Counted from the first letter of the stretch, positions 31,947-41,073 are shown. The stretch is DNA of 64,000 nucleotides from JBJMHZ01 sp045807125 (GCA_045807125.1 JBJMHZ010000049.1:186001-250000); one strand, 5' to 3'. Made by a program: numbers and translations. Notes: a model not told the origin generated them from the sequence alone.

Positions 31947-33169
31947 CAGCTGTGCCGGAGACGCCGGAGGACCGGGCCAGGGCCAACGTCGAAGAGGTGA
32001 ACAAGCACGCCGGTGACGACCCGGTGCGCATCGGCATCATCACGCCGTTGAGCGCGCCCGGTGACCCGACCGCGGGCGAGCTGGTCGTCCGCGGCGCCTG
32101 CCTCGGCGCCGAGCATGTCCGCGAGCACGGCGGAGTGGGTGGCCGGCGGCAGATCGAGCTCGTCCTCTACGACGACCAGGCGACATCCGCGACGGAGGGC
32201 ATGGCGCGCTCCTCGGCCGCGCAGATGGTGAAGCTCGCTCTCGTCGAGGACGTCGTGGCGACGATCGGCCAGTGGCACCTGCGCACGACGCCATGGGTCG
32301 TCGAGGTGGCGACCCGCTTCGACATGCCCATCTTCATCGAGAACGGGCACCGCCTCGTCACCTCCCAGAAGCGGCGCAACGTCTTCCGCACGTACTTCAG
32401 CATCGGTGACCGGGTGCCGGTGATGCTGGACTTCGCCGCCGAGCAGGGGATGCGGCGGATCGGCCTCGTCGCCTCGGACACCGTCTTTGGCCAGCAGACC
32501 GCCGATGCGCTCGTCGACTACGGCACGACCCGGCACGGCATGGAGTTCCTGCGGTTCGACTTCCCGCAGGACGAGGTCGAGGATCTCACCGAGGAGCTGC
32601 GGGCGGTCAAGGACTTCGGTCCCGACCTGTTCATCAACGACGGCGTGGTCAACACCAACTACCTCGTCATCCGGCAGGCGACGGAGGTCGGGCTGCTGCC
32701 CGGCACGCCGATGATGGTGACCTTCGGCTACCCCTTGCGCTCCGAGGACTTCTGGCGGCTCGCGGGCGAGTCGGGCGTCGGCACCATGTGGGCGGCCATG
32801 CGCTACCGGCCGTCCTGGGAGGGCATCACCGACGCCGGCCGCTGGTTCATCGACCGCTACGTGCAGCGGTACGGCAGCTTCCCGCCCGACACGGCGCTGT
32901 CGCACTTCACGGACGTGACCATCATCGCCGCCGCCGTCGAGGCAGCTCGCTCGGACGGGCACGAGGACGTGATGGACGCGCTCGAGGCGATGGAGTTCCA
33001 GACGTGGCGCGGACCGGTGCGGTTCGACCGGGGTCCTGCGCACTGGCACCACGCCGCGCCCGACCTCGTGCTGCTCCAGTACCAGAAGCTCCACCAGGGC
33101 TTCGACGACTCGGCGATCATCTACCCGCCGTCGGCGCGCACCGCGCCGTACCTGCCGCCGTCCGGGTGA
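31943..33169 (+). CDS. LivK-fold (type 1 periplasmic-binding) protein without signal peptide
   Basis: 408-residue protein matching branched-chain amino-acid/amide-binding proteins (RIGIITPLSAPGDPTAGELVVRG, IELVLYDDQATS, VVATIGQWHLRTT, IGLVASDTVFGQQTADALVDYG). There is no signal peptide or lipobox, and no ABC permease or ATPase genes are present. The protein is therefore probably cytosolic, as is AmiC, the amide-sensing regulator of this fold. It overlaps its neighbours on both sides in the operon. It may sense or sequester an amino-acid-like intermediate; an enzymatic role cannot be excluded. Confidence 0.75.
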   Translation: MTAVPETPEDRARANVEEVNKHAGDDPVRIGIITPLSAPGDPTAGELVVRGACLGAEHVREHGGVGGRRQIELVLYDDQATSATEGMARSSAAQMVKLALVEDVVATIGQWHLRTTPWVVEVATRFDMPIFIENGHRLVTSQKRRNVFRTYFSIGDRVPVMLDFAAEQGMRRIGLVASDTVFGQQTADALVDYGTTRHGMEFLRFDFPQDEVEDLTEELRAVKDFGPDLFINDGVVNTNYLVIRQATEVGLLPGTPMMVTFGYPLRSEDFWRLAGESGVGTMWAAMRYRPSWEGITDAGRWFIDRYVQRYGSFPPDTALSHFTDVTIIAAAVEAARSDGHEDVMDALEAMEFQTWRGPVRFDRGPAHWHHAAPDLVLLQYQKLHQGFDDSAIIYPPSARTAPYLPPSG

Positions 33170-33204
33170 GCGACGAGCGCACGCACGCAGAGCAGGAGGG
33201 CCCA

Positions 33205-34917
33205 GTGCCGACGACAGCGACCGACGAGAGCGGTGGTGCCATGCCCACCGCGGCGCGGACGCTGGTGGCCAGCCTGCGCGGGCACGACGTCGACCGGGTG
33301 TTCTGCGTCGCGGGCGAGAGCTATCTGCCGGTGCTCGACGCGCTGCACGATGCGCCAGAGGTCGACGTGGTGACCTGCCGCCACGAGGGATCGGCGGCGT
33401 TCATGGCGGTCACCGATGCGAAGCTGACCGGACGGGCCGGCGTGTGCCTCGTGAGCCGGGGACCGGGTGCGACCAACGCCGCGATCGGCGTGCATGCGGC
33501 CGCGGAGGACGGCTCGCCGCTGGTCCTCTTCGTGGGCGGCGTGCCGTCCGGCGAGATCGGCCGCGAGGCGTTCCAGGACGCCGACTACGCGCAGCTCCTC
33601 GGTGGCATGGCGAAAGCGGTCTGGACGCTGCACGACCCCGGAGCGGCCGGCGAGCTGGTCGCCCGCGCGTTCCGCACCGCCGAGTCGGGGACGCCCGGCC
33701 CGGTCGTCGTCGTACTGCCGGAGGACGTGCTCGACCGGCCCGACCCGGTCGGCGTCGCGTCGCAGCGGATCGCTGTCGTCGGGGCGGTGGCCACCGGCGA
33801 CGGGCTGGACCGCGTGCACGAGCTGCTGCGCGCGGCCCACCGCCCGCTGCTGCTCGCCGGCGCCCGGCTCGACCACCCCGAGGGCCGGGAGCTGGTCAGG
33901 GCCGTCGCCGAGCGTCACGGCCTGCCGGTCGTGACGAGCAACAAGCACCAGCACCTGCTGCCCAACCGGCATCCCTGCTACGCGGGGCACCTGCACAACG
34001 CCACCCAGCCGAGCCAGCTGGCCGCGCTCGACCGGGCCGACCTCGTGCTCGCTGTCGGCACCCGGCTCGACGTCGTGACGACCAAGCGGCGCAGCTTCCC
34101 CGCATCGCCCGAGCCGCACCAGCCGCTCGTGCACGTCTACCCCGACGCGGCGCGCATCGGCGCCTATCACCGTCCGGAGGTCGGCGTCGACGCCGACCCG
34201 GCCGGGTTCCTGCGCGCGCTCGCGACGTGGGAGCCGACCGACCGCGACGGGGCGCGCGCCGACTGGATCGCGTCGCTGCACCGGATCGAGCTCGACAAGG
34301 CGGTCTGGCATCCGGTGGAGGCGGCCGACGGCGTCGTCTTCGGCGCGGCCGTGGCGATGCTCGACGAGCTCACGGGGGGCGACCTGACCGTCGTCGTCGA
34401 CGCCGGCACGTTCACCAGCTGGCTCTACCGCTACCTGCGCTTCGGCGAGCGTGGCCGGCTGATCGGCATCAGCTCGAGCGCCATGGGGTTCGGCGTCGGG
34501 GCCGGGGTCAGCGCGGCGCTGCGCTCCGACGGCCAGCCCACCGTGGTCGTCACCGGCGACGGCTGCTTCATGATGAACCTCGGCGAGCTCATGACCGCGT
34601 GCAGCCTGCAGGCGCCGGTCGTCTACCTCGTCGCCAACAACGGCAGCTACGGGACGATCCGGCTGCATCAGGAGCGCACCTACCCCGGCCGGACGATCGC
34701 GACCGACCTGGCCAACCCCGACTTCGCCTTGCTCGCCGAGGCGTTCGGCGCGCTGGGGCTCACCGTCACCTCGCCCGACCAGCTGCGGCCGTGCCTCTCG
34801 AAGGCGCTCGACCACGGCGGCCCTGCCGTGGTCGAGGTGCGCACCAGCCTCGAGCGCATCACCGCGTACGGCCGGCTGACGGCGGGCGCCAGCGAGTACC
34901 GGAAGGGAACGACGTGA
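33205..34917 (+). CDS. ThDP-dependent enzyme, acetolactate synthase/decarboxylase family
   Basis: 570-residue thiamine-diphosphate enzyme with three domains. The N-terminal PYR domain has the activating Glu in RHEGSAAFM. A central Rossmann-like domain follows (about 195-335). The C-terminal PP domain has the Mg-ThDP motif GDGCFMMNLGEL ending NNGSYG. Family members decarboxylate 2-oxoacids or join two of them. GTG 33205 is chosen because AGGAGGG lies directly upstream; an overlapping GTG at 33166 is an alternative. The next gene's GTG overlaps its stop. Its position before PLP and GLFV enzymes suggests it feeds amino-acid building-block synthesis. The substrate is unknown. Confidence 0.87.
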   Translation: MPTTATDESGGAMPTAARTLVASLRGHDVDRVFCVAGESYLPVLDALHDAPEVDVVTCRHEGSAAFMAVTDAKLTGRAGVCLVSRGPGATNAAIGVHAAAEDGSPLVLFVGGVPSGEIGREAFQDADYAQLLGGMAKAVWTLHDPGAAGELVARAFRTAESGTPGPVVVVLPEDVLDRPDPVGVASQRIAVVGAVATGDGLDRVHELLRAAHRPLLLAGARLDHPEGRELVRAVAERHGLPVVTSNKHQHLLPNRHPCYAGHLHNATQPSQLAALDRADLVLAVGTRLDVVTTKRRSFPASPEPHQPLVHVYPDAARIGAYHRPEVGVDADPAGFLRALATWEPTDRDGARADWIASLHRIELDKAVWHPVEAADGVVFGAAVAMLDELTGGDLTVVVDAGTFTSWLYRYLRFGERGRLIGISSSAMGFGVGAGVSAALRSDGQPTVVVTGDGCFMMNLGELMTACSLQAPVVYLVANNGSYGTIRLHQERTYPGRTIATDLANPDFALLAEAFGALGLTVTSPDQLRPCLSKALDHGGPAVVEVRTSLERITAYGRLTAGASEYRKGTT

Positions 34918-36311
34918 GCTGGCACGACTCGGTGATCGAGCTGATCGGCAACACGCCGCTCGTCCGCCTGCACCGGCTGACGGACGGGCTCGCGCCGACG
35001 GTCCTCGCCAAGCTCGAGTCGTTCAACCCCGGTGGCTCGGCGAAGGACCGCATCGCGCTGCGGATGGTGACGGCTGCCGAGGCCGCCGGCCTGCTGCGGC
35101 CGGGCGGGACGATCGTCGAGCCGACGTCGGGCAACACCGGGGTGGGGCTCGCGCTCGTCGCCCAGCAGCGTGGCTACCGATGCGTGTTCACCTGCCCCGA
35201 CAAGGTGTCGCCCGACAAGATCGCGGTGCTGCGGGCGTACGGCGCCGAGGTCGTCGTGTGCCCCGCGACCGCACCGCCCGACCACCCCGACTTCTACCGC
35301 AACACCGCCGAGCGGCTCGCCGCCGAGATCCCCGGCGCGTTCCGGCCCGACCAGTACGCCAACCAGGCCAATCCCGAGTCGCACTACCTCTCGACCGGCC
35401 CGGAGGTGTGGCGGCAGACGGACGGTGCGGTGACCCACTTCGTGGCCGGCGTCGGCACCGGGGGCACGATCTCTGGCACCGGCCGCTACCTGAAGGAGGT
35501 CTCCGGCGGCCGGGTGCGGGTGATCGGCGCCGACCCGGACGGCTCGATCTACACCGGGAGCAGCGTGCGGCCGTACTTCGTCGAGGGCGTCGGCCAGCCG
35601 TCGCTGCCCGCGTCGTTCGACCCGGCGGTGCCGGACGAGATCCTGCCGGTGACCGACCGGGAGTCGATGCTGCTGACCCGTCGGCTGGCCCGCGAGGAGG
35701 GCATCCTCACCGGTGGGTCCGGCGGCATGGCGGTCGCCGCCGCGCTGGCCGTCGCCCGGCGGTGCGGCCCGGACGACGTCGTCGTCGTGCTCGTGCCGGA
35801 CAACGGTCGCGGCTACCTGTCGAAGACGTTCAACGACGAGTGGCTGCAGCGCTTCGGCTTCGAGGCGGCGCCCGGCTCCGGGCTGCGGGTCGGCGACCTG
35901 CTGACCGCGGGTGGCGAGGAGCGCGGGCTGTCCGTCGTCGATCCGGCGGAGAGCATCGCCGGCGCGGTCAAGGCGATGCGCGCGGCCGGGCAGAGCCATC
36001 TCCCCGTGTGCGCCGCGACCGCACCGGTGCGGCTGGCCGAGATCGTCGGCACCATCGCCGAGCGCGACATCGCGCACCGGCTGGTGCGCGGCCGCATCCG
36101 CCCGACCGATCCGGTGCGCGACCACATGTCCGCGCCGCTGCCTCCCGTCGGCTGCGGCCAGTTGCTCGCCGACGTGGTCGGCACCATCACCGACGCCGGC
36201 GCCGCGCTCGCGGTGGACGGCGGCCTGCCGCGCGCCGTGGTCACGCCGCACGACGTCGTGTCGCTGCTCGACGGCCAGGCCGAGTCCCGCTTCGGAGGAG
36301 GACCCAGCTGA
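34914..36311 (+). CDS. Cystathionine beta-synthase/cysteine synthase-like PLP enzyme with CBS pair
   Basis: 465-residue fold-type II PLP enzyme. The Schiff-base Lys is in NPGGSAKDR, the substrate Ser/Thr loop is PTSGNTG, and the phosphate-binding loop is GVGTGGTISGTG. A C-terminal CBS-domain pair (about 340-460, with HLPVCA and VRDHMSAPLP) resembles that of mycobacterial Cbs. Relatives catalyse beta-replacement on serine, O-acylserine or O-phosphoserine. In this cluster the nucleophile might be nitrogen rather than sulfur, giving a 2,3-diaminopropionate-type unit, or it may make a cysteine analogue. GTG start overlaps the ThDP stop, and its own stop overlaps the next ATG by one base. Confidence 0.85.
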   Translation: MSWHDSVIELIGNTPLVRLHRLTDGLAPTVLAKLESFNPGGSAKDRIALRMVTAAEAAGLLRPGGTIVEPTSGNTGVGLALVAQQRGYRCVFTCPDKVSPDKIAVLRAYGAEVVVCPATAPPDHPDFYRNTAERLAAEIPGAFRPDQYANQANPESHYLSTGPEVWRQTDGAVTHFVAGVGTGGTISGTGRYLKEVSGGRVRVIGADPDGSIYTGSSVRPYFVEGVGQPSLPASFDPAVPDEILPVTDRESMLLTRRLAREEGILTGGSGGMAVAAALAVARRCGPDDVVVVLVPDNGRGYLSKTFNDEWLQRFGFEAAPGSGLRVGDLLTAGGEERGLSVVDPAESIAGAVKAMRAAGQSHLPVCAATAPVRLAEIVGTIAERDIAHRLVRGRIRPTDPVRDHMSAPLPPVGCGQLLADVVGTITDAGAALAVDGGLPRAVVTPHDVVSLLDGQAESRFGGGPS

Positions 36312-37471
36312 TGAACGTTCTCTACTACCTCGACCCGGCGGACGGGCTGCGCGGGTGGCTCGCGTACGACGGCAGGGACAGCCGGCTCGCCGCGGGCGGC
36401 TGCCGGGTGCAGCGCGGCCTCACCGTCGCCGAGCTCGGCGTGCTCGCCGGTCGCATGACCATCAAGCAGCGGGTGCTGGGCATCAACGTCGACGGCGCCA
36501 AGTGCGGCATCGACTACGACCCCAGGTCGGCCGGCAAGGCCGACGCGCTCGCGCGGTTCCTGTCCTTCCTCCGGGACGAGCTCTGCACCCGCTTCAGCAT
36601 GGGCTCGGACATGGGCACCGAGTGGAACGAGCTCCAGGGCATCGCGGCCGGCGTCGGCATCCCGTCGGTGAAGTACGCCATCAAGACCGCGCAGGGCCTC
36701 ACCGACGACGAGTTCTTCACCCGCATGGCGCGCCTCGACGACCGGGTGGGCCTGCTGACGCTGAGCCAGCGCCGGGCCGGGCACGCGCTCGGCCACGCCG
36801 CCATCGGCGCAGCGCGGGCCGCCGACGTGGCGGGTGACGTCACCTGCGCGCTGCAGGGCTTCGGCACGCTCGGCCGGGCCGCCGCGTGCAGCCTGCTCGA
36901 GGAGGGCGTGCGGCTGACCGCGATCGCCGACGAGCACGGCTGCATCGCCGACCCGGCAGGGCTGGACGTCGCGCGCATGCTGGCCAGCCCGTTGCGCATG
37001 CCCGTGCCGCAGATCGACGTGCCCGGTCAGCGGCTGTCGTCGTCCGCGCTGCTCGACCTGCCGGCCGACGTGCTCGTGCTGGCCGCCGGTGCCGACGCGA
37101 TGAGCGAGGCGGCGGCCGCCGATCCGCAGTTCGCCGCGGTCGTGGTGGGCGCGAACTGCGGCCTGTCCGAGGCCGTCGAGGACGTCCTGCACCGGCGCGG
37201 CGTCCTCGTCGTCCCCGACTTCATCGGCGGCATCGGCGGGTCCGCGTCGATGGAGGCGCTCTTCGGCCCGTCGCGCCCGCCGAGCGCCCAGCAGGTGCTG
37301 GACAACCTGGCGCACCTGATGCGCGAGCTGGTCGACGACATCGCCGCGACGTCGAAGCGCACCGGTACGACGCCTCGCGAGGTGGGCCTGCACCTCGCCT
37401 CCACGGCCACGGTGGACGTCGAGGCGCCGCCGTACGGCCAGTGTCGCTATCTCGCCACGAGCGTGGACTAG
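36311..37471 (+). CDS. GLFV (Glu/Leu/Phe/Val) dehydrogenase-family oxidoreductase
   Basis: 386-residue amino-acid dehydrogenase. The N-terminal domain has the catalytic Lys in DGAKCGIDYDP and an Asp in GSDMGTEWNE. The dinucleotide-binding fold is seen as ALQGFGTLGRAAA, and ANCGLSEAVEDVLHRRGVLVVPDFIGGIGG corresponds to the family's conserved N-A-N-N and PDF-G-GG stretches. The first family Gly of GGAKGGI is changed here, giving a divergent GAKCGI pocket. It should interconvert a 2-oxoacid and amino acid, or oxidise the glutamate-type adduct made by the PLP enzyme before it. GGAGGAGG precedes the ATG. Substrate unknown. Confidence 0.83.
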   Translation: MNVLYYLDPADGLRGWLAYDGRDSRLAAGGCRVQRGLTVAELGVLAGRMTIKQRVLGINVDGAKCGIDYDPRSAGKADALARFLSFLRDELCTRFSMGSDMGTEWNELQGIAAGVGIPSVKYAIKTAQGLTDDEFFTRMARLDDRVGLLTLSQRRAGHALGHAAIGAARAADVAGDVTCALQGFGTLGRAAACSLLEEGVRLTAIADEHGCIADPAGLDVARMLASPLRMPVPQIDVPGQRLSSSALLDLPADVLVLAAGADAMSEAAAADPQFAAVVVGANCGLSEAVEDVLHRRGVLVVPDFIGGIGGSASMEALFGPSRPPSAQQVLDNLAHLMRELVDDIAATSKRTGTTPREVGLHLASTATVDVEAPPYGQCRYLATSVD

Positions 37472-37501
37472 CCGGCCTCGGGTCGTGCTGAAGGGGGAAC
37501 C

Positions 37502-38932
37502 ATGAGCGCCAACGTGAACGAGGACAGTCCCGCCGACGAGTGCCGGCACGAGCGCGGGCACATCACCGACTCGCGGTTCTTCGGCAACCGCTACGCGACG
37601 CCGGCGAGCCGGCGCATCTTCTGCGACACCTGCCGCAAGCAGCGGTGGCTCGACGTCGAGACGGCGCTGGCGCTGGCGCAGGCCGAGCTCGGCATCATCC
37701 CGCAGGAGACGGCCGACTGCATCGCCGCCTCCGCGCATCTCGAGCTCATCGACCTCGACGCCGTGCAGGCCGAGATCGACCGGTCGGGTCACTCGCTGGT
37801 CGGGCTGCTGCGCGTCCTGGAGCGCGCCTGCGGGCACGACGGAGCGGGGCAGTTCATCCACTACGGCGCGACCACGCAGGACATCCAGGACACCGCGCAG
37901 TCGCTGGAGATGCGCGACGTGCTCGACGAGCTGCAGCCGCTGCTCGAGGACATCACGGTGCGGCTCACCGACCTCGCCGAGCAGCACGGCGAGACGGTCG
38001 CCCTCGGCCGTACGCATGCTCAGCCGGCGCTGCCGATCGGCTTCGGCCTGAAGCTGGCGAGCTGGGTCGACGAGCTGCTGCGCCACGGCGAGCGGATCGA
38101 CCAGGTGCGCGAGCGCGTGCTGGTGGCCCAGCTGTTCGGCGGCTCGGGGACGATGGCCGGCTTCGGCGACCAGGGGCCGGAGCTGCTGGAGCGCTTCGCT
38201 GCCCGGCTGGGCCTGTCCGTACCGACCGTCGGCTGGCACGTGGCCCGCGACCGGGTGGTGGAGTTCGTCAGCCTGCTCGCAATGGTCACCGGGACGCTGG
38301 CGCGGATCGCCGACGAGATCCGCATCCTGAGCCGGCCGGAGTTCGGCGAGGTCGAGGAGGCCTGGCGGCCGGGCAAGGTCGGCAGCAGCACGATGCCGCA
38401 CAAGCGCAACCCGGAGCGCTGCGAGCAGGTCGTCGTCATGGCGCGGCTGACCGCCGCGCAGGTCGGCGCCGCGCTGGCCGCCATGATCGGCGACCACGAG
38501 CGCGACTCGCGGTCGCTGCGCATCGAGTGGGCCTGCGTCCCCGACACCGCGCACTACTGCCTCGCGGCGTGCGAGATGGTGCTGGAGAGCGTCACCGGGC
38601 TCACCGTGCACACCGAGCGGCTGCGGCGCAACGTCGAGGTCGTGACCGACCAGGTGATGTCCGAGCGGCTCATGATGGTGCTCGGCGAGCAGCTCGGGAA
38701 GCAGCGCGCGCACGAGATCGTGTACGAGCTGACGCAGGAGGCGTACCAGCGCGGCGTGCCGGTGCGGCAGCTGCTCGCCCAGCGCGCCGAGCTCGACGGG
38801 TCGCTCTCGCCGGCCGCGCTCGAGGCCGTGTTCGACCCGACGAGCTACCTGGGCTCGTCGGCCGTGCTCACGGCGCGGGTGGTGAGCGAGTCGCGCAAGC
38901 GGCTCGGCACCGAGACGCACCAGCCGGCCTGA
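37502..38932 (+). CDS. Fumarase/aspartase-superfamily lyase (adenylosuccinate lyase/CMLE-like)
   Basis: 476-residue homotetrameric-type lyase. It has the TTQDIQDT region, the catalytic-loop signature GSSTMPHKRNPERCE, and the GRTHAQPALPIGFG segment. The family performs anti beta-eliminations releasing fumarate, or cycloisomerisations. In some N-N clusters (the hydrazinosuccinate pathway) such a lyase frees hydrazine from a succinyl adduct, and elsewhere such enzymes eliminate from aspartate-like adducts. Here it may eliminate a leaving group or fumarate from an amino-acid intermediate. Housekeeping PurB is usually elsewhere and this sequence is nearer the PcaB/CMLE branch by its motifs. It is 30 bp after the GLFV gene. 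Confidence 0.83.
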   Translation: MSANVNEDSPADECRHERGHITDSRFFGNRYATPASRRIFCDTCRKQRWLDVETALALAQAELGIIPQETADCIAASAHLELIDLDAVQAEIDRSGHSLVGLLRVLERACGHDGAGQFIHYGATTQDIQDTAQSLEMRDVLDELQPLLEDITVRLTDLAEQHGETVALGRTHAQPALPIGFGLKLASWVDELLRHGERIDQVRERVLVAQLFGGSGTMAGFGDQGPELLERFAARLGLSVPTVGWHVARDRVVEFVSLLAMVTGTLARIADEIRILSRPEFGEVEEAWRPGKVGSSTMPHKRNPERCEQVVVMARLTAAQVGAALAAMIGDHERDSRSLRIEWACVPDTAHYCLAACEMVLESVTGLTVHTERLRRNVEVVTDQVMSERLMMVLGEQLGKQRAHEIVYELTQEAYQRGVPVRQLLAQRAELDGSLSPAALEAVFDPTSYLGSSAVLTARVVSESRKRLGTETHQPA

Positions 38933-39015
38933 CGGCCAGCCCCTGGACTCCCGCGGCCGACCGGACCGGGTCCCCGGTCGGCCGCGGGTCCCATCCGCAA
39001 CCCGAGGGGAGCAGC

Positions 39016-39765
39016 GTGGATCGGCTCACCGTCGTGTCCGGCGGCGGCACCGGGATCGGGCGGGCGGTGGCCGCGGTCCTCGCCGCCGAGGGCGCCGACG
39101 TGGTCATCATCGGCCGGCGGCCCGACCGGCTGGCGGCGACCGCCGTCGAGCTCAACGAGACGGTCGGCGCCGATCGCGTCCGGCCGGTGCGCGCCGACCT
39201 CGCCGAGCCGGCCGAGGTCGAGCGGGCCGTCCGCGACATAACCGGCGGCGGCCGTCAGGTCGACGCGCTCGTCAACAACGCCGGGGGAAACGTCTGCCCG
39301 TTTCCCGCGGTCGACCTCGCCGGCGTCCGCCGCGACTGGCTGGCCAACGTCACCGGCAACGTGCTGCCCACCGTGCTGCTCACCGCCGCGCTGCTGCCGG
39401 CCCTGCGCCGCCCTGGGGGGCGGATCGTCACCGTGACCTCGATCGCGGCGTTCCGCGGGCCGGCGAGCTACGGCGGGGCCAAGGCTGCCCTGCACCCCTG
39501 GTCGGCCGAGCTGGCCCTGCGGCTGGCCCCCGAGGGCATCACGGTCAACGTGGTGGCGCCCGGCTACGTGCCGGAGACCGAGTTCTACGGCGAGCGGATG
39601 TCGCCGGAGTTCCACGCCGGCCGGGTCGCGGCGGTGCCGATGGGCCGGGCCGGCCTCGCGGACGAGATCGCCGCGACCGTGGCCCATCTCGCCGGGCCGG
39701 CCGCCGGCTTCCTCACCGGCCAGATCGTCCAGATCAACGGCGGCGCGCTGCTCGGCAGGGGCTGA
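39016..39765 (+). CDS. Short-chain dehydrogenase/reductase (SDR)
   Basis: 249-residue classical SDR. The cofactor motif is SGGGTGIG, NNAGG is the structural motif, and the catalytic residues are Ser in TSIAAF and Tyr/Lys in SYGGAK. The GRRPDR after beta-2 suggests NADP(H). GTG start at 39016 with GAGGGGAG upstream. It closes the sulfotransferase operon with an 83-bp gap, so it may have its own promoter. Carbonyl or alcohol substrate is unknown. It marks the probable right edge of the cluster. Confidence 0.85.
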   Translation: MDRLTVVSGGGTGIGRAVAAVLAAEGADVVIIGRRPDRLAATAVELNETVGADRVRPVRADLAEPAEVERAVRDITGGGRQVDALVNNAGGNVCPFPAVDLAGVRRDWLANVTGNVLPTVLLTAALLPALRRPGGRIVTVTSIAAFRGPASYGGAKAALHPWSAELALRLAPEGITVNVVAPGYVPETEFYGERMSPEFHAGRVAAVPMGRAGLADEIAATVAHLAGPAAGFLTGQIVQINGGALLGRG

Positions 39766-39799
39766 GCGGCGCCGCCTCGGCTCGCCGGCTCAGCCGGTG

Positions 39800-40003
39800 C
39801 TCCGTGCACGTCGCCGTTGGCCGGGGAGCTCCACCGCTGGGCGCCGGTCGTGGGGTCGAACGCCCGCAGGAAGCCACCGCCGCCGCGCCCCCGCGCGCGG
39901 CGCCGTCGATGGTGGTGAACGTGCCGCCGAGGTAGACCGTGGTGGCGGTGACGTCGATCGCCGTGACGTTGGTGAAGTCCACCGGCTGGTCATCCGCCAC
40001 CAC
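39800..40003 (-). pseudogene. Remnant of a delta-60-repeat beta-propeller (DUF5122-like) gene
   Basis: The minus strand reads TNVTAIDVTATTVYLGGTFTTIDG and then, in another frame, FLRAFDPTTGAQRWSSPANG. These are typical blade motifs of secreted delta-60 propellers. No full gene surrounds them, the frame breaks near 39890, and both ends are lost. This is a decayed fragment at the junction between the cluster and the core-like segment. Confidence 0.5.
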
Positions 40004-40099
40004 GGCGGCAGCCGTCGATGGGAGGATCGCCGCCGGGACGGGGATGGCGGCCGGGCGAGCCGGCTCCCGCGGTCACCCCGCTGCCCGTGGGGAGGTCCC

Positions 40100-40312
40100 A
40101 TGCCCGTCACCGACGTGAGCCGCACCCGGGATGAGCTGCGCCGGGTGGCCCAGCGGCTCGTCGCCGCCCACGGACCGGACGTGCCGGCCGGTCGCGTGCT
40201 GCGGTGCGTCGCGCGGTGCGCCGACGAGCTCGTGACGGCGCTGGGCCTCACCCCGGCCTTGCCGGCCGCGGTGGAGCGCCTCGCCGCGGGGCGGCTGCGC
40301 CAGCCGGGCTGA
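40100..40312 (+). CDS. Small Arg/Ala-rich protein, 70 aa
   Basis: Predicted all-helical protein with GGAGG (40091-40095) five bases before the ATG. Three short amphipathic helices can be drawn (DELRRVAQRLVAAHG, AGRVLRCVARCADELV, AAVERLAAGRL). It resembles in layout the small three-helix proteins common in actinomycetes, but no family is recognised with confidence. It lies between the pseudogene remnant and Hsp20. Confidence 0.5.
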   Translation: MPVTDVSRTRDELRRVAQRLVAAHGPDVPAGRVLRCVARCADELVTALGLTPALPAAVERLAAGRLRQPG

Positions 40313-40375
40313 CCGGCCGGGACGCGAAGGGCCGGGCGCCCACGCATGGCCCCCGGCCCCCGCCCGGCTGCGGCG

Positions 40376-40882
40376 TCAGCCGATGATCTGCCTGGCCTTG
40401 GCGCCCTCCGCGCCGCTCTCGATGCCGGTTTCCGCGCCGGTCTCCGTGCCGGCTCGGCCCCGCTGCAGCTCGATGCGGCGCGGCTTGGCGTGCTCGGCCA
40501 TCGGGACGCGCAGGCTCAGCACCCCGTCGTCGAAGCGGGCCTCGATGCGGTCGACGTCGAGCACGTCGGGCAGGGTGAGCTGCCGCCGCATCGTGCCGTA
40601 GAGGCGGCTGCGCACGAAGACGACGTCGCCCTCCTGCTCGTCGGGCTCGCGGGTCGCCTCGATGGTCAGCGTGCGGCCGTCGACCGTCACGTCGACCTTG
40701 TCGCCGGGCACCCCCGGCAGGTCCAGCCGGACCACCAGGTGGTCGCCACGGCGCAGCACCTCCATCGGCATCGCCGCGCCGGCGCCGCGCACCGCCTCGA
40801 CGCTGCCGAGCAGCCGCTGACTGAGCCGGTCGAAGTCGGCGAGGAACGGGTCAAGGCCGAGCACCGAGTCCATCAGCGCCAT
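40376..40882 (-). CDS. Hsp20/alpha-crystallin small heat-shock protein
   Basis: 168-residue ATP-independent holdase chaperone. The alpha-crystallin domain spans about 38-130, with LVVRLDLPGVPGDKVDV, TLTIEATR and the dimer-forming GVLSLRVPM strand. A Gly/Glu/Thr-rich tail follows. ATG 40882 is chosen (GGAGG six bases upstream); an ATG one codon earlier is equally possible. A clear promoter precedes it (TTGCAA, 18 bp, TATAAC). The MerR/HspR-like gene is divergent from it, a common pairing for heat-shock control. Confidence 0.9.
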   Translation of the reverse strand: MALMDSVLGLDPFLADFDRLSQRLLGSVEAVRGAGAAMPMEVLRRGDHLVVRLDLPGVPGDKVDVTVDGRTLTIEATREPDEQEGDVVFVRSRLYGTMRRQLTLPDVLDVDRIEARFDDGVLSLRVPMAEHAKPRRIELQRGRAGTETGAETGIESGAEGAKARQIIG

Positions 40883-40940
40883 CATGCACCTCCGAGAAGC
40901 GTGTCGTTCCGGACCGGACGGCGCTCCGGTCCGCACGTTC

Positions 40941-40970
40941 GTTATAGCAAAGCTGCAAGTGAAGTTGCAA
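40941..40970 (-). promoter_or_regulatory. Promoter of hsp20
   Basis: Minus-strand TTGCAA (40965-40970), 18-bp spacer, TATAAC (40941-40946). ACTTGCA is repeated twice, 12 bp apart, across the -35 region and spacer and may be an operator. Confidence 0.6.
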
Positions 40971-41073
40971 GTCGTAAGTGTCGCCAAACCCGTGCAGGAA
41001 CGATGATCGACGCAGTGCCGGCGGTCAGGCGCTTGCGCGGGGGGGCAGGGAACCTCACAATGGGGATGGAGCT

